A stretch of 64,000 nucleotides of DNA from Candidatus Thioglobus sp. (GTDB lineage Bacteria > Pseudomonadota > Gammaproteobacteria > PS1 > Pseudothioglobaceae), in the NCBI GenBank assembly GCA_028228555.1, contig JAOJBP010000001.1, forward strand, positions 186,001 through 250,000, in the 5' to 3' direction. This document shows, piece by piece, positions 1 through 11,655 of the stretch. A model generated the notes under the pieces. The model had not been told where the DNA came from and ran no database searches. It worked only from the letters and a program-made list of their open reading frames with translations. Position numbers and translations under genes: made by a program. Each line of letters begins with the position of its first letter. Position 1 is the first letter of the stretch.

Positions 1-372
1 TTCTTTACTAATAAGCTGCAGACTAATAAACACAATTATTTCAAAACACTTGAGGGCGTTAAAGTTTCAGCGCACTTACTCATTAAGCGAGATGGCGCTA
101 TTGTGCAATTTGTAGATTTTAATCAGCGCGCCTGGCATGCTGGTCAATCGAGTTATAACCAGGTTGAGGACTGCAACAATTATTCAATTGGCATAGAATT
201 AGAAGGCGCTGATGATGTCGCCTATGAAACGCCGCAATATACATCATTAAATCAAGTATTATCAATATTAAAATCTCACTATCCTATCACTGATATCAGA
301 GGGCATAATGAAATTTCACCAGGTCGTAAGACGGACCCTGGCTCTGCATTTGAATGGAGTAAACTAACATGA
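1..372 (+). CDS. ampD: 1,6-anhydro-N-acetylmuramyl-L-alanine amidase, 3' part
   Basis: Partial gene: the frame is open from base 1 and the true start lies outside the window, leaving 123 codons. AmpD is a cytoplasmic zinc amidase that removes the peptide from anhydro-muropeptides during cell-wall recycling. The visible part carries the family core: VSAHLLI with a probable zinc or catalytic His, RAWHAG, SIGIELEG, and near the end GHNEISPGRKTDPG with the expected metal-ligand His and Asp. The stop overlaps the kdsC start (ATGA), which suggests coupling. The recycling enzyme anmK lies at 56993. Identification is firm from motif order; only the N-terminus is missing. Confidence 0.9.
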   Translation, partial: FFTNKLQTNKHNYFKTLEGVKVSAHLLIKRDGAIVQFVDFNQRAWHAGQSSYNQVEDCNNYSIGIELEGADDVAYETPQYTSLNQVLSILKSHYPITDIRGHNEISPGRKTDPGSAFEWSKLT

Positions 373-902
373 AGTTATTAAACAAAGCCTACCTTAGAGC
401 TAAAAATATCAAACTTATTGTTTTTGATGTCGATGGTGTTCTAACCGATGGTGGATTGTATTTTTCAGACGAGGGTATTGAGCTAAAGCGCTTTAACTCG
501 TTAGATGGGCTGGGCATCAAGCTCCTAAAACAGAACGGCGTTGAGCCGGCGGTTATTAGCGCTAGAGATACGCCTAATGTAGCCCATAGAATGAAGAATT
601 TAGGCATTGAACATTTCTATCAAGGTCAAAATGATAAGTTAATCGCATTTAATGAGCTACTTGTAAAACTTTCTTTAAATTCAGATCAAGTGGCCTATGT
701 AGGTGACGATGTCATTGACCTTCCTGTCATGCGTAATGTCGGCCTTCCTATTGCGGTTGCAAATGCCCACGAACTAGTTAAAGACAACGCTTGCTTGATT
801 ACTGATAAAAAAGGTGGCCATGGTGCGGTTAGAGAGGCCTGTGACTTTATACTAAAAGCTCAGAATAACTATGATTCAGCCATGAGTGTTTATTTGGTAT
901 GA
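369..902 (+). CDS. kdsC: 3-deoxy-D-manno-octulosonate-8-phosphate phosphatase
   Basis: HAD-superfamily phosphatase of 177 residues, normal for KdsC. It removes phosphate from KDO-8-phosphate, giving KDO for the lipopolysaccharide inner core. Motif I is FDVDGVLTDG with the nucleophile Asp at residue 20 and the general acid Asp at 22. Motif II is the Ser of VISARDT, and motif IV is GDDVIDLPVM. It has no cap domain, typical of this tetrameric C0 subfamily. The start overlaps the ampD stop and the stop overlaps the next start, so ampD-kdsC-alkyltransferase looks like one transcript. The usual partners kdsD and lptC are not in the window. Confidence 0.93.
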   Translation: MKLLNKAYLRAKNIKLIVFDVDGVLTDGGLYFSDEGIELKRFNSLDGLGIKLLKQNGVEPAVISARDTPNVAHRMKNLGIEHFYQGQNDKLIAFNELLVKLSLNSDQVAYVGDDVIDLPVMRNVGLPIAVANAHELVKDNACLITDKKGGHGAVREACDFILKAQNNYDSAMSVYLV

Positions 903-1198
903 CCGAGTTTCAGAAGCTCTGCTATGACACGCTAAAACACCATGTTCCTGCAGGTTCGGTTATTACATATGGTAATTTAGCAATACTAATGGGACATCCT
1001 AACGCCTATAGAGCCGTTGGCTCAGCTATGAATAAAAATCCATATGCACCTGAGGTGCCTTGCCATCGTGTCATTAAGTCTAATGGTGAGTTGGGTGATT
1101 ATGCTTTTGGATCAGCTTTAAAACAAAAACGCCTTCAAGAAGAAGGCGTTATGGTAGTTAACAACAAAGTTGTTAATTTCAAGGATTTTTGTCTTTAA
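899..1198 (+). CDS. Small methylated-DNA-[protein]-cysteine S-methyltransferase (single domain)
   Basis: A 99-residue protein covering only the C-terminal DNA-binding and active-site domain of O6-alkylguanine-DNA alkyltransferases. The acceptor Cys is present in PCHRV (Cys55), and the helix-turn-helix region ITYGNLAILMG followed by AYRAVGSAMNKNP matches the family. Cys rather than Trp in this motif argues for a true alkyl acceptor and against the alkyltransferase-like (ATL) group. The N-terminal RNase H-like domain of Ogt and Ada is absent, so it is a minimal form, though such forms are common. It overlaps the kdsC stop by four bases, and its own stop overlaps the convergent atpC stop. Confidence 0.85.
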   Translation: MTEFQKLCYDTLKHHVPAGSVITYGNLAILMGHPNAYRAVGSAMNKNPYAPEVPCHRVIKSNGELGDYAFGSALKQKRLQEEGVMVVNNKVVNFKDFCL

Positions 1199-1611
1199 AT
1201 CTTATTGCCTCTCATCTTAGAAATCATCTGTAACTGAACCATTGATTCAGCTAAAGCTGCTTGTGTCGAGGAAATATCATGAGTACTATCAGCATCTAAC
1301 ATAGCTTCTTCAGCTCTTTTCTTTGCTTCTAATGCTTTAGACTCATCTAAATCATGTGCTCGTATAGCTGTATCTGAAAAAATGGTAACAATATTCGGCT
1401 GTATTTCAACTATACCACCTGATACATAAATAGATTCAATACCACTTTCAGTTTCAACACGAACTTCACCAGGTTTTAACGTTGATAACAAAGCCAAATG
1501 TTGAGGGTAGATACCTAACTCACCATTACTACCAGGAGCAAACACACACTTTGCTTCTCCTGAATAAAGCGACTCAGTAGCACTGACAATATCAACATGA
1601 ATCATTGACAT
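1195..1611 (-). CDS. atpC: F1Fo ATP synthase subunit epsilon
   Basis: 138 residues, the expected size. Epsilon is part of the central stalk, binds gamma and can inhibit ATP hydrolysis through its C-terminal helices. The N-terminal beta-sandwich shows the family pattern (HVDIVSATESLYSGEA, then APGSNGELGIYPQHLALLSTLKPGEVRV) and is followed by an Ala-rich two-helix C-terminus. It is the last gene of the minus-strand atp operon, directly after atpD with no spacer. It converges on the alkyltransferase with overlapping stop codons, so there is no room for a terminator between the two transcripts. Confidence 0.96.
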   Translation of the reverse strand: MSMIHVDIVSATESLYSGEAKCVFAPGSNGELGIYPQHLALLSTLKPGEVRVETESGIESIYVSGGIVEIQPNIVTIFSDTAIRAHDLDESKALEAKKRAEEAMLDADSTHDISSTQAALAESMVQLQMISKMRGNKI

Positions 1612-3006
<1,395 letters not shown>

Positions 3007-3026
3007 TTAAACTCTATTTTTGAATT

Positions 3027-3890
3027 TTATACTGCGGCTGCACCACTTACTATCTCAGAAATTTCCTGAGTAATTGCTGCTTGCCTTGCTTTGTTATATA
3101 CCAACTCTAATTCATCTACCATATCACCCGCATTGTCAGTTGCACTCTTCATAGCAATCATTCTAGAAGATTGCTCAGAAGCAATGTTTTCCACCAATCC
3201 TTGATAAACAATAGCCTCAATGTACCTAACTAATAATGCACTTAACGCTGTTTGTGCATCCGGCTCATAAAGATAATCCCAGTGATGGTTCATACTTTCT
3301 GATTCTGAAGCAACCATTGGAATTAATTGTGCAGTTGTTGGCACTTGTGTCATGGTGTTTTCAAATCTGTTATAGGCAACTGACAATTGCTGAATCTCGT
3401 CATTGTCATATGCATCTAGCATAACTTTAACTGTGCCTAAAAGATCGTCAAAATGAGGTGCATCTCCAAGACCTGTCAATACAGACTTAATATTTAAACC
3501 TAAATTCTTGAAAAATGAAGTGGCTTTTTTACCAATGGTACAAATTTCAACCTCTATACCTTTTGCTTGATAGTCCGCCACTTCTTTTAACAGGCTTCTA
3601 AATAGATTAGTGTTCAAACCACCACACAAGCCTCTATCACTTGAAACGATAATAATACCAACACGTTTAAGCTCACCAACTTCTTTCATATAGGGATGCG
3701 TAAATTCTGGGTGTGCATTTGCCAAATGACTAATTACCTTAGTAATTTTTTCAGAATAAGGTCGCGACTCAAGCATCCTTTGTTGAGCTTTTTTCATTTT
3801 AGACGCGGCCACCATTTCCATAGCCGATGTGATCTTTTGAGTATTTTTAATACTCGCGATCTGCGTTCTAATTTCCTTTCCAGCTGCCAT
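3027..3890 (-). CDS. atpG: F1Fo ATP synthase subunit gamma
   Basis: 287 residues, the same length as the E. coli subunit. Gamma is the rotating central shaft that couples Fo rotation to the beta catalytic sites. The N-terminal helix begins [23 protein letters not shown] and the C-terminal helix contains [11 protein letters not shown] and [13 protein letters not shown], the two antiparallel coiled-coil segments typical of gamma. The [11 protein letters not shown] segment of the Rossmann-like domain is present. It is placed between atpA and atpD in the standard order. Confidence 0.97.
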   Translation of the reverse strand: MAAGKEIRTQIASIKNTQKITSAMEMVAASKMKKAQQRMLESRPYSEKITKVISHLANAHPEFTHPYMKEVGELKRVGIIIVSSDRGLCGGLNTNLFRSLLKEVADYQAKGIEVEICTIGKKATSFFKNLGLNIKSVLTGLGDAPHFDDLLGTVKVMLDAYDNDEIQQLSVAYNRFENTMTQVPTTAQLIPMVASESESMNHHWDYLYEPDAQTALSALLVRYIEAIVYQGLVENIASEQSSRMIAMKSATDNAGDMVDELELVYNKARQAAITQEISEIVSGAAAV

Positions 3891-3899
3891 ATTATTTAT

Positions 3900-5441
3900 T
3901 TACCAAGTGTGGTTTGCCTTGAAATCATCAATTGCAGCTTGTAATTTGCTAGCAATATCATCATTATAATCGCCGTTCTCGTTGATGTCGTCCATTAACT
4001 CTGTTTGATTAGAGCCCATGTAGGCTAATAGTGCTTTTTCAAAATCAACTACTTTATTCGCTTCAAGATCATCCAATGATCCAGAGTTTGCAGCAAACAA
4101 TGAAGTAGCTAGTTCAGCAACAGACAAAGGTTTATATTGGTCTTGCTTCATTAGTTCTGTCACTCTTTGTCCACGATCAATTTGTGCTTTAGTTTCAGCG
4201 TCAAGGTCTGAAGCAAATTGAGCGAAAGCTGCTAATTCCCTATATTGAGCTAAGTCTAGTCGAACACCGCCACCTAACTTCTTAATAATCTTAGTTTGCG
4301 CTGCACCACCCACACGAGATACTGAAAGTCCTGCGTTAATAGCGGGTCTAATACCAGCATTAAACAAATCCGTTTCTAAGAAAATCTGACCATCTGTAAT
4401 TGAAATTACATTAGTTGGTACGAATGCTGAAACGTCGCCACCTTGTGTTTCAATAATTGGAAGTGCAGTTAACGAGCCTGTTTTACCTTTAACTTCACCG
4501 TTTGTCATTTGCTCAACATACTCTGCATTCACACGAGATGCGCGCTCTAATAAACGGGAGTGCAAGTAGAATACATCGCCTGGATAAGCTTCACGTCCTG
4601 GTGGACGTTTTAGTAGCAACGATACTTCGCGATATGCCCATGCTTGCTTAGTTAAATCATCATAAACAATTAAAGCATCTTCACCACGGTCACGGAAATA
4701 TTCCGCCATCGAACAGCCTGCATAAGGAGCGATATATTGTAGCGATGGAGAGGAGGCTGCACCAGCATTGACAATAATTGTATTTTCTAATGCACCGTGC
4801 TCTTCAAGTTTGCGCACAACAGCTGCTACTGAAGAATCTTTTTGGCCAATAGCAACATAAACACAACGAATGCCTGTGTCTTTTTGATTGATAATTGCAT
4901 CAATGGCAACAGCCGTCTTACCTGTTTGACGATCTCCAATGATAAGTTCACGTTGACCACGGCCAACTGGAACCATCGCATCAATTGCCTTAACACCTGT
5001 TTGAATTGGCTGGTCAACTGACTTACGCTCAATAACGCCTGGCGCCATAATTTCTAGTGGAAGAGACTCTGTTGTATCAATAGCACCTTTACCATCAATT
5101 GGCTGACCCAATGGGTTTACCACGCGTCCTAATAACGCTTCACCTACTGGTACTTCAACCAGTCTGTTGGTACATTTAACAATATCACCTTCTGATAGGT
5201 GAAGATAGCTGCCCAAGACAACTGCACCCACTGAATCTTGCTCAAGGTTAAGCGCCATGCCGAAGGTGTTATTTGGAAATTCAAGCATTTCACCAAACTG
5301 TACGTCAGCTAAGCCATGAATTCGAACAATACCATCACTTACACTAACAATAACACCTTCTGTGCGTGCCTCTGCTTTAAAGTCGAAACCTTCTATTTGT
5401 TTTTTAATTAAATCACTAATTTCGCTGGCGTTTAATTGCAT
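3900..5441 (-). CDS. atpA: F1Fo ATP synthase subunit alpha
   Basis: 513 residues, identical in length to the E. coli protein. Non-catalytic nucleotide-binding subunit of the F1 hexamer. Walker A GDRQTGKT is at 169-176. [17 protein letters not shown] carries Walker B, and [21 protein letters not shown] is the conserved alpha signature stretch. The arginine finger lies in [13 protein letters not shown]. It begins 27 bases after atpH. Nothing unusual was seen. Confidence 0.98.
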   Translation of the reverse strand: MQLNASEISDLIKKQIEGFDFKAEARTEGVIVSVSDGIVRIHGLADVQFGEMLEFPNNTFGMALNLEQDSVGAVVLGSYLHLSEGDIVKCTNRLVEVPVGEALLGRVVNPLGQPIDGKGAIDTTESLPLEIMAPGVIERKSVDQPIQTGVKAIDAMVPVGRGQRELIIGDRQTGKTAVAIDAIINQKDTGIRCVYVAIGQKDSSVAAVVRKLEEHGALENTIIVNAGAASSPSLQYIAPYAGCSMAEYFRDRGEDALIVYDDLTKQAWAYREVSLLLKRPPGREAYPGDVFYLHSRLLERASRVNAEYVEQMTNGEVKGKTGSLTALPIIETQGGDVSAFVPTNVISITDGQIFLETDLFNAGIRPAINAGLSVSRVGGAAQTKIIKKLGGGVRLDLAQYRELAAFAQFASDLDAETKAQIDRGQRVTELMKQDQYKPLSVAELATSLFAANSGSLDDLEANKVVDFEKALLAYMGSNQTELMDDINENGDYNDDIASKLQAAIDDFKANHTW

Positions 5442-5468
5442 AACCCTTCCTTTTATATAAATTTATAA

Positions 5469-6017
5469 TTAATGTGTTGTAAGACGCAAGCTTAGCTCGT
5501 CTGAACGAGCTTTAATCGACATATCGATCACTTTGTCTCCTAATTTTATAACCAGACCACCAACAAGAGCATCATCAATAGTGGTCTCAATACTAACATT
5601 TGTATTGTATTTTTTACCAAGATCTGTAGCAATGCTTTTCTCTTCTGAAGCTGTTAACTTGTAAGCACTATAAACTTGAAATAATTTTGAATCCTCAAAT
5701 TCATTAGCACGCTCTTCAAATAAAGTAAGAATACTAGGTAGTGCCTCTGTTCGGCTATTTTCCAGAATCAAAGATAAAAATTCAGCTTCTTTAGTATCCA
5801 GCTTTCTCTCAGCTATCTTTACTACCAAGCCTCGAATAGCATCACTTTTCTCTTGCCTTGTAACGCTTGGAGAGTCAAGATAGCGCTGCATCTTCTCATT
5901 ATTCACAAGTGAAGCAGCTGCCTCTAATACTGACTTCCAGCCATCATATGACTTGTCTTGCTGTGCAATTTCAAATACTGCATTGGCATAAGGCTTGGCA
6001 ATTGTTACTAATTCCAT
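5469..6017 (-). CDS. atpH: F1Fo ATP synthase subunit delta
   Basis: 182 residues. Delta (OSCP) joins the peripheral b-subunit stalk to the top of F1. The N-terminal helical domain starts with the family-typical TIAKPYANAVFEIA, and the C-terminal beta domain has VSIETTIDDALVGGLVIKLGDKVIDMSI, close to the consensus ending. It sits between atpF and atpA as in other proteobacteria. Sequence conservation in this subunit is low, so order in the operon supports the call together with the two terminal motifs. Confidence 0.95.
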   Translation of the reverse strand: MELVTIAKPYANAVFEIAQQDKSYDGWKSVLEAAASLVNNEKMQRYLDSPSVTRQEKSDAIRGLVVKIAERKLDTKEAEFLSLILENSRTEALPSILTLFEERANEFEDSKLFQVYSAYKLTASEEKSIATDLGKKYNTNVSIETTIDDALVGGLVIKLGDKVIDMSIKARSDELSLRLTTH

Positions 6018-6026
6018 AATTGATTA

Positions 6027-6497
6027 CTATAGTGTTTGAGACAATTTGTTAAGCATGGTCTTGTGCGTTTTAGCGTCCACTTCTTTAGATAAAACGGCGC
6101 TAACACCCTGCATCACAAGACTTGATACTTGGCTTTGCAATTCATTGCGCACCCGTACCTTATCTTGTTCAAGCTCTATTGTTGCTTGTGACTTAACTTT
6201 TTCTGCAGCTTGCAAAGCGACATCTTTAGCCTCTTCAACCATATTAGAGGCCTGCTTTGATGCATTAGCAATAATTTCAGAAGCTTGATCTTTTGACTGA
6301 TTAATTAGCTCTTGTGCTTTTTGCTCAGCCTCTATCTGCTCTGAAAGTCCACGTTCTGCCGCAAGCAAGCCATCTTCGATATGCTTTTTACGCTCTTCCA
6401 TTGCGGCAACAATTGGAGGCCAAATAAATTTCATGCAAAACCATGTAAACATGGTGAACATAATTAATTGGCCAATCATTGTCAAATTAATATTCAT
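6027..6497 (-). CDS. atpF: F1Fo ATP synthase subunit b
   Basis: 156 residues, the same length as E. coli b. It has one N-terminal membrane helix (about residues 5-28, NLTMIGQLIMFTMFTWFCMKFIW). A long charged, Ala/Glu/Gln-rich helix follows and would form the dimeric peripheral stalk. It is encoded between atpE and atpH. There is a single b-type gene and no b' copy, consistent with a homodimeric stalk rather than the b/b' arrangement of phototrophs. Confidence 0.96.
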   Translation of the reverse strand: MNINLTMIGQLIMFTMFTWFCMKFIWPPIVAAMEERKKHIEDGLLAAERGLSEQIEAEQKAQELINQSKDQASEIIANASKQASNMVEEAKDVALQAAEKVKSQATIELEQDKVRVRNELQSQVSSLVMQGVSAVLSKEVDAKTHKTMLNKLSQTL

Positions 6498-6529
6498 AGC
6501 TTAAACCTTTATCTTTAAATTAACAGTGT

Positions 6530-6772
<243 letters not shown>

Positions 6773-6792
6773 CTACTCCTGTTTATAAAAAA

Positions 6793-7902
<1,110 letters not shown>

Positions 7903-7904
<2 letters not shown>

Positions 7905-7932
7905 TATACATAAACCAGCTTACCGGCGTCAA
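7903..7932 (-). promoter_or_regulatory. Sigma70-type promoter of the atp operon
   Basis: On the minus strand TTGACG (7932-7927) is followed after 18 bases by TATAAT (7908-7903). Both hexamers are near consensus, and the position directly ahead of the ATP synthase genes fits. The -10 box overlaps the first ATG of the atpI-like frame, so either translation begins at the internal ATG (7892) or a second promoter further upstream is used. Confidence 0.6.
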
Positions 7933-8037
7933 ATGTTTTTTTATATTATGAATATATGTACCGGACTCATTTTGAATTTTAATATCACAATGTTTTAATA
8001 CATTTGACAATGCTTAAAGACGTACAAGTGATGTAAT

Positions 8038-8166
8038 TTAGGCAAAAAAGGTAAAGTGGTGTACCTAGCTAAAATTGCTTTTGAAAAGTTCTTTATTCGA
8101 AATATGAAAATTGGCAACCCAGCGCCGGGCTATCAAAAGTATATCTTTAAGATGTTAAAAATTTAA
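8038..8166 (+). pseudogene. Relic of a sulfide:quinone oxidoreductase C-terminus
   Basis: In the 321-base atp-recN spacer, one plus-strand frame is open from 8032 to the TAA at 8164-8166. It reads LGKKGKVVYLAKIAFEKFF, then IRNMKIGNPAPGYQKYIFK and MLKI. From memory this matches the extreme C-terminus of type I sulfide:quinone oxidoreductases, where K.AFEKYFL.KM, then EP.YEKYVLKM.GI is typical. No ATG start, ribosome site or upstream catalytic part (FAD or Cys motifs) is present, and a TGA lies at 8029-8031. I read it as a remnant of a deleted or rearranged sqr gene. The alternative is chance similarity of about 40 codons. Confidence 0.55.
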
Positions 8167-8225
8167 CGTCTTAAGAAAAATAAAGTCTAGACAAAAAGCC
8201 GCGAAAGTTTTTTTATAAGTTGATT

Positions 8226-9893
8226 CTATTGAACACGACTACTAGTAATCATTTCAGCAGCAGCCACTCTTGCTTTGTCAGTAATGGTTGCGCCGCCTAA
8301 AATACGTGCCACTTCGTCAACCCTTTGCTCATCTTTTAGCTGTTCAACAGTAGTTTGTGCACCTTGTGCGTTTTGCACCTTGCTGACTCGCAAATGTTGG
8401 TGGCCAAACGAGGCCACTTGCGCCAAATGCGTAATACAGATAATTTGATAATTCTTAGCAAGCTCCTGCAGTTTTCTGCCAACAACTTCAGCCACTGCTC
8501 CACTAATACCAACATCCACTTCGTCAAAAATTAAGGTTGGCGTATATTCACTATCGCTACTAACCACCGAAATTGCAAGTGATATGCGCGATAGCTCACC
8601 ACCTGAGGCAACTTTTTTTAGTGGCTTAAATTCTTGGCCCATATTAGTTGTCACCAAAAACTCTATTGATTCATGGCCGTTTAAATGCACGCCATCAGGC
8701 TTTTCATTAAGCCCAACTTTAAATTCACTGCCCGGCATGCCCAACACTTGCATGGCTTCTGTAACGAGTTTTGAGAGCTCGCCTGCTTTAGCATGTCGTG
8801 CTTTAGAAAACGCCTGTGCTTTATTTTGATATTGCTTGACAAGCACCTCGAGCTGATCATTCATTTCATCAATAGAGTTCGCGCCGCCGCCAATGTCTTC
8901 TAGTTTTATACTCAACTGATCACGCACTATTATCAATTCCTCAATTTGACACTGATGCTTGCGGCCCAGTGAATATAGCTCGGAAATTCGCTCCTCCATT
9001 TCCTGCGCACTCTGTCCATCGGTTGATAATCGGCTTAAATATTGTGTCAGCTCATAAACAGCCTCTTGAGTTTGCACTTGCGCCGAGCTGAGTAATTCAA
9101 CCCCAGCCTGAAGCCTGTTGTCCATTTCAAATGCTTCAGACAATTGCGAGCTGAGCGTTAATAACTGCGCATTTGCACCCGTCTCACTCTCTAGTTGATT
9201 TAATACATCAGACATCTTTTCATTAATCGCTTGAGAATTGGCACTGGTTTTAAAATTTGACTCGATGGTATTAAGCTCGTCTTGATCAAGCATTGCCTCA
9301 TTGAGCTCTTCTACCTGATGCAAATATAACGCCTGCTGCTGCTCTATAATATCTTGATTATTAAGTAAATTATTTACCTTTTCACTCAATATCTTGTGCG
9401 CTTTGACTACTTCATTAAGTGCTTGCTTATCGGATTCCAATTGTGCAAATCCATCTAGTAGTTTCATCTGCTGGTCAGGTCGTAATAGTAATTGATGCTC
9501 GTTTTGGCCATGAATATCCAACAATAAATCGCCCACATTACGAACTGTCGATAGGGGCACGCTATTGCCATTGATAAAAGCTTTGGAGCGACCATCGCTG
9601 GTGATAACTCGGCGCAAGATACATTCACCTTCATCCTCTAAAGAGTGCTCAGACAAAAAATCCTGCACAGTTTGATTATGCTCTAAAGCAAATGCTGCAC
9701 TAATATCGGCTTTTTCTTTGCCATGACGAACTAGGTTGGAATCGGCGCGAACGCCCAAAGCCAATCCCAATGCCTGTAGAAGAATAGATTTACCCGCACC
9801 TGTTTCACCGGTAACAGTGCTCATTCCTGGCTCGAAAGACAGATCAAGCCTCTCAACAACGGCTAAATTTTTAACGGTTAACTGCGATAACAT
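8226..9893 (-). CDS. recN: DNA repair protein RecN (SMC-like ATPase)
   Basis: 555 residues, the normal size. RecN acts in recombinational repair of double-strand breaks. Walker A GETGAGKS is at 29-36. A long helical middle (roughly 150-360) rich in Glu, Gln and Leu would form the coiled coil. The C-terminal half has the ABC signature ASGGELSRISLAI and Walker B TLIFDEVDVGISG. It starts 15 bases after nadK, so nadK-recN is one operon and there is no room for a recN-specific LexA-controlled promoter in the gap. Regulation, if by SOS, would have to act upstream of nadK. Confidence 0.96.
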   Translation of the reverse strand: MLSQLTVKNLAVVERLDLSFEPGMSTVTGETGAGKSILLQALGLALGVRADSNLVRHGKEKADISAAFALEHNQTVQDFLSEHSLEDEGECILRRVITSDGRSKAFINGNSVPLSTVRNVGDLLLDIHGQNEHQLLLRPDQQMKLLDGFAQLESDKQALNEVVKAHKILSEKVNNLLNNQDIIEQQQALYLHQVEELNEAMLDQDELNTIESNFKTSANSQAINEKMSDVLNQLESETGANAQLLTLSSQLSEAFEMDNRLQAGVELLSSAQVQTQEAVYELTQYLSRLSTDGQSAQEMEERISELYSLGRKHQCQIEELIIVRDQLSIKLEDIGGGANSIDEMNDQLEVLVKQYQNKAQAFSKARHAKAGELSKLVTEAMQVLGMPGSEFKVGLNEKPDGVHLNGHESIEFLVTTNMGQEFKPLKKVASGGELSRISLAISVVSSDSEYTPTLIFDEVDVGISGAVAEVVGRKLQELAKNYQIICITHLAQVASFGHQHLRVSKVQNAQGAQTTVEQLKDEQRVDEVARILGGATITDKARVAAAEMITSSRVQ

Positions 9894-9908
9894 GGCTAGA
9901 TTTGCTTA

Positions 9909-10727
9909 TTACAGCTTGGATCCCCAACGCAGTTTTGAGCGAATAATTTCAAAATAGTCATAATCTTTTGGATGCAATAAGTGCACAAAACTTGAGTGTT
10001 GTCGCACGCGCACCTCCTGATCTGATGTAATTGGAAAAGACTCTTGCCCATCTATATGTACGCTTACTCCTTCACTAGCATCTTTAACTCGAATCACTAT
10101 CTCACTTCCACCAGGCACAAGCAATGGGCGGTGACTCATGGTATGCGGACAAATTGATACCAAACCAATTGCATTAACGCCCGGATGCATAATAGGTCCA
10201 CCACTTGACAATGAATAAGCGGTTGATCCAGTTGGTGTGGTGATAATAAGCCCGTCTGCTCGCTGATTATTAACAAACTTGCCATCAATATAAACGTCAA
10301 ATTCTATCATTTTCAACGCATCTTGGCGATTGACAACGGCATCATTTAATGCAATATTCTTATGTATTATTTGGCCATCTTGCTCAACTTGACACGACAA
10401 TAAACAGCGCTCTTCTTTGGTAAACTCACCTTCAAGAACTTGAGAGACAACCTCGAACATTTTGCTAATCGATACATCAGCCAAAAAACCAAGACGACCA
10501 AGATTAATGCCTAAGATAGGAATATTGTTATCCACAAAAGTGCGCGCTGTATTAAGTAGCGTGCCATCGCCGCCCACCACAATAATCAAATCCGCTTGCT
10601 CGGCTATTTGCTCATTGGTGACAACGACGCCTGCGCCTTTATTTTGTAAAAATGATGACAGTTCTTCGGCGATGCCCTCGCTAACTAAATCATTGGGTTT
10701 TGTGATAATGCCGATCGTATTAAACAT
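9909..10727 (-). CDS. nadK: NAD kinase
   Basis: 272 residues. Phosphorylates NAD+ to NADP+ with ATP. The GGDGT motif is at about 52-56 (VVGGDGTLLNTAR), the NE/D segment is NDAVVNR, and the conserved TPTGSTAYSLSSGGP stretch forms the NAD site. SICPHTMSHRPLLVPG is also typical of the bacterial family. It is the first gene of the nadK-recN unit and diverges from grpE across 88 bases, the same neighbourhood seen in many gammaproteobacteria. Confidence 0.95.
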   Translation of the reverse strand: MFNTIGIITKPNDLVSEGIAEELSSFLQNKGAGVVVTNEQIAEQADLIIVVGGDGTLLNTARTFVDNNIPILGINLGRLGFLADVSISKMFEVVSQVLEGEFTKEERCLLSCQVEQDGQIIHKNIALNDAVVNRQDALKMIEFDVYIDGKFVNNQRADGLIITTPTGSTAYSLSSGGPIMHPGVNAIGLVSICPHTMSHRPLLVPGGSEIVIRVKDASEGVSVHIDGQESFPITSDQEVRVRQHSSFVHLLHPKDYDYFEIIRSKLRWGSKL

Positions 10728-10741
10728 TGTTATATTCTTCT

Positions 10742-10770
10742 CTTGAATTCTTTAAAATAGCCCTTAGATA
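10742..10770 (+). promoter_or_regulatory. Possible heat-shock (sigma32-like) promoter of grpE
   Basis: CTTGAAT at 10742-10748 is followed after 12 bases by CCCTTAGATA at 10761-10770. This resembles the sigma32 pattern (CTTGAAA and CCCCATNT) in spacing and in most positions, and grpE is a classic sigma32 target. The -10 half is imperfect, so this is tentative. Confidence 0.35.
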
Positions 10771-10815
10771 ATTGGCTAATAATTAGCTCTAAATATACAT
10801 TAATTGGACAACAAA

Positions 10816-11361
10816 ATGACAAAAAAGCAAGACCAAGACGAAAGTGTTGAAAAAATTGACGATGAAAACATTGAAGCAACTGAACAAGAGGCGCCAGAGG
10901 ATGATTTAGCAACTCAGCTCGAAGCTGCCCAACAGTCTACAAAAGACAACTGGGACAAGGTGCTTCGCGCGCAAGCTGAAATGGAAAATCTTAAGCGTCG
11001 AAATGCTAAGGACCTTGAGAATGCACACAAATTTGCACTCGATGGTTTTGTTAAAGCGCTCCTTGAAGTTAAAGATTCTTTGACGATGGGCTTAAAAACT
11101 GCCCAGGAAGATAGTGCATCGGTAGAAAGTATTACTGAAGGCCTGGAAATGACTGACAAGGTATTTGTGTCAACCCTAGAAAAATTTGGCGTTGAAATTA
11201 TCAATCCTAAAGGTGAGGCGTTTAATCCAGAATTTCATGAGGCCGTCACCATGATACCTATGCCAGACCAGGAGTCTAATTCTGTTCTAGAGGTTATCCA
11301 GGCTGGCTTCACTCTTAATGGTCGCCTAGTACGTCCAGCGATGGTAGTAGTGGTCCAGTAG
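10816..11361 (+). CDS. grpE: Nucleotide exchange factor GrpE
   Basis: 181 residues counted from the ATG at 10816; an in-frame TTG at 10804 is less likely. GrpE releases ADP from the DnaK chaperone. It has an acidic disordered N-terminus (about 1-50), a long dimerising helix with [21 protein letters not shown], and a C-terminal beta domain ending in NPEFHEAV and [11 protein letters not shown]. These are all family landmarks. The usual downstream dnaK-dnaJ pair is absent here: a 294-base spacer and adk follow instead. It diverges from nadK. Confidence 0.95.
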   Translation: MTKKQDQDESVEKIDDENIEATEQEAPEDDLATQLEAAQQSTKDNWDKVLRAQAEMENLKRRNAKDLENAHKFALDGFVKALLEVKDSLTMGLKTAQEDSASVESITEGLEMTDKVFVSTLEKFGVEIINPKGEAFNPEFHEAVTMIPMPDQESNSVLEVIQAGFTLNGRLVRPAMVVVVQ

Positions 11362-11411
11362 CTTTTTAAGCCTTATTCATCTACTATAAAAATATCGCAA
11401 ATTATCGAAAT

Positions 11412-11501
11412 CCCCAAAAAAGTGCTTAAAAACTAAGCATTTATAGGCTAAAAAGTCACTATTTAGTTTATTTTTAGACAGAAAACACGACTTTATTGGG
11501 G
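11412..11501 (+). other. Possible structured RNA segment in the grpE-adk spacer
   Basis: The 294-base spacer (11362-11655) contains no gene. Bases 11412-11423 and 11490-11501 are complementary over 11 of 12 positions (CCCCAAAAAAGT against ACTTTATTGGGG). They enclose two smaller hairpins, 11423-11428 with 11434-11439 and 11448-11452 with 11462-11466. This would fold as a closed multibranch element just after grpE. Because the sequence is AT-rich, chance pairing is possible. Strand is assumed from the flanking genes. Confidence 0.3.
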
Positions 11502-11552
11502 CTTCAAGCAAAATTTTGGATTTTTTAATAATGGGTCAAAAATTAGCTTAGA

Positions 11553-11581
11553 TTGAAAATATCAGTTCTTTATGATATAAT
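11553..11581 (+). promoter_or_regulatory. Sigma70-type promoter of adk
   Basis: TTGAAA at 11553-11558 and TATAAT at 11576-11581 are separated by exactly 17 bases, about 70 bases upstream of the adk start. Both boxes are near or at consensus, so adk probably has its own strong promoter independent of grpE. Confidence 0.65.
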
Positions 11582-11655
11582 TTTCGCTCAATTTTGACCT
11601 GAAATAATTAAAAACTTGAGGCCAAATTTTTTATTAACCATTCCAAGGAAACATT

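Noticed and set aside
8166-8225. A/T-run hairpin after recN as a terminator
   Set aside because: The arms around GCCGCG do not pair well enough to call a stem.
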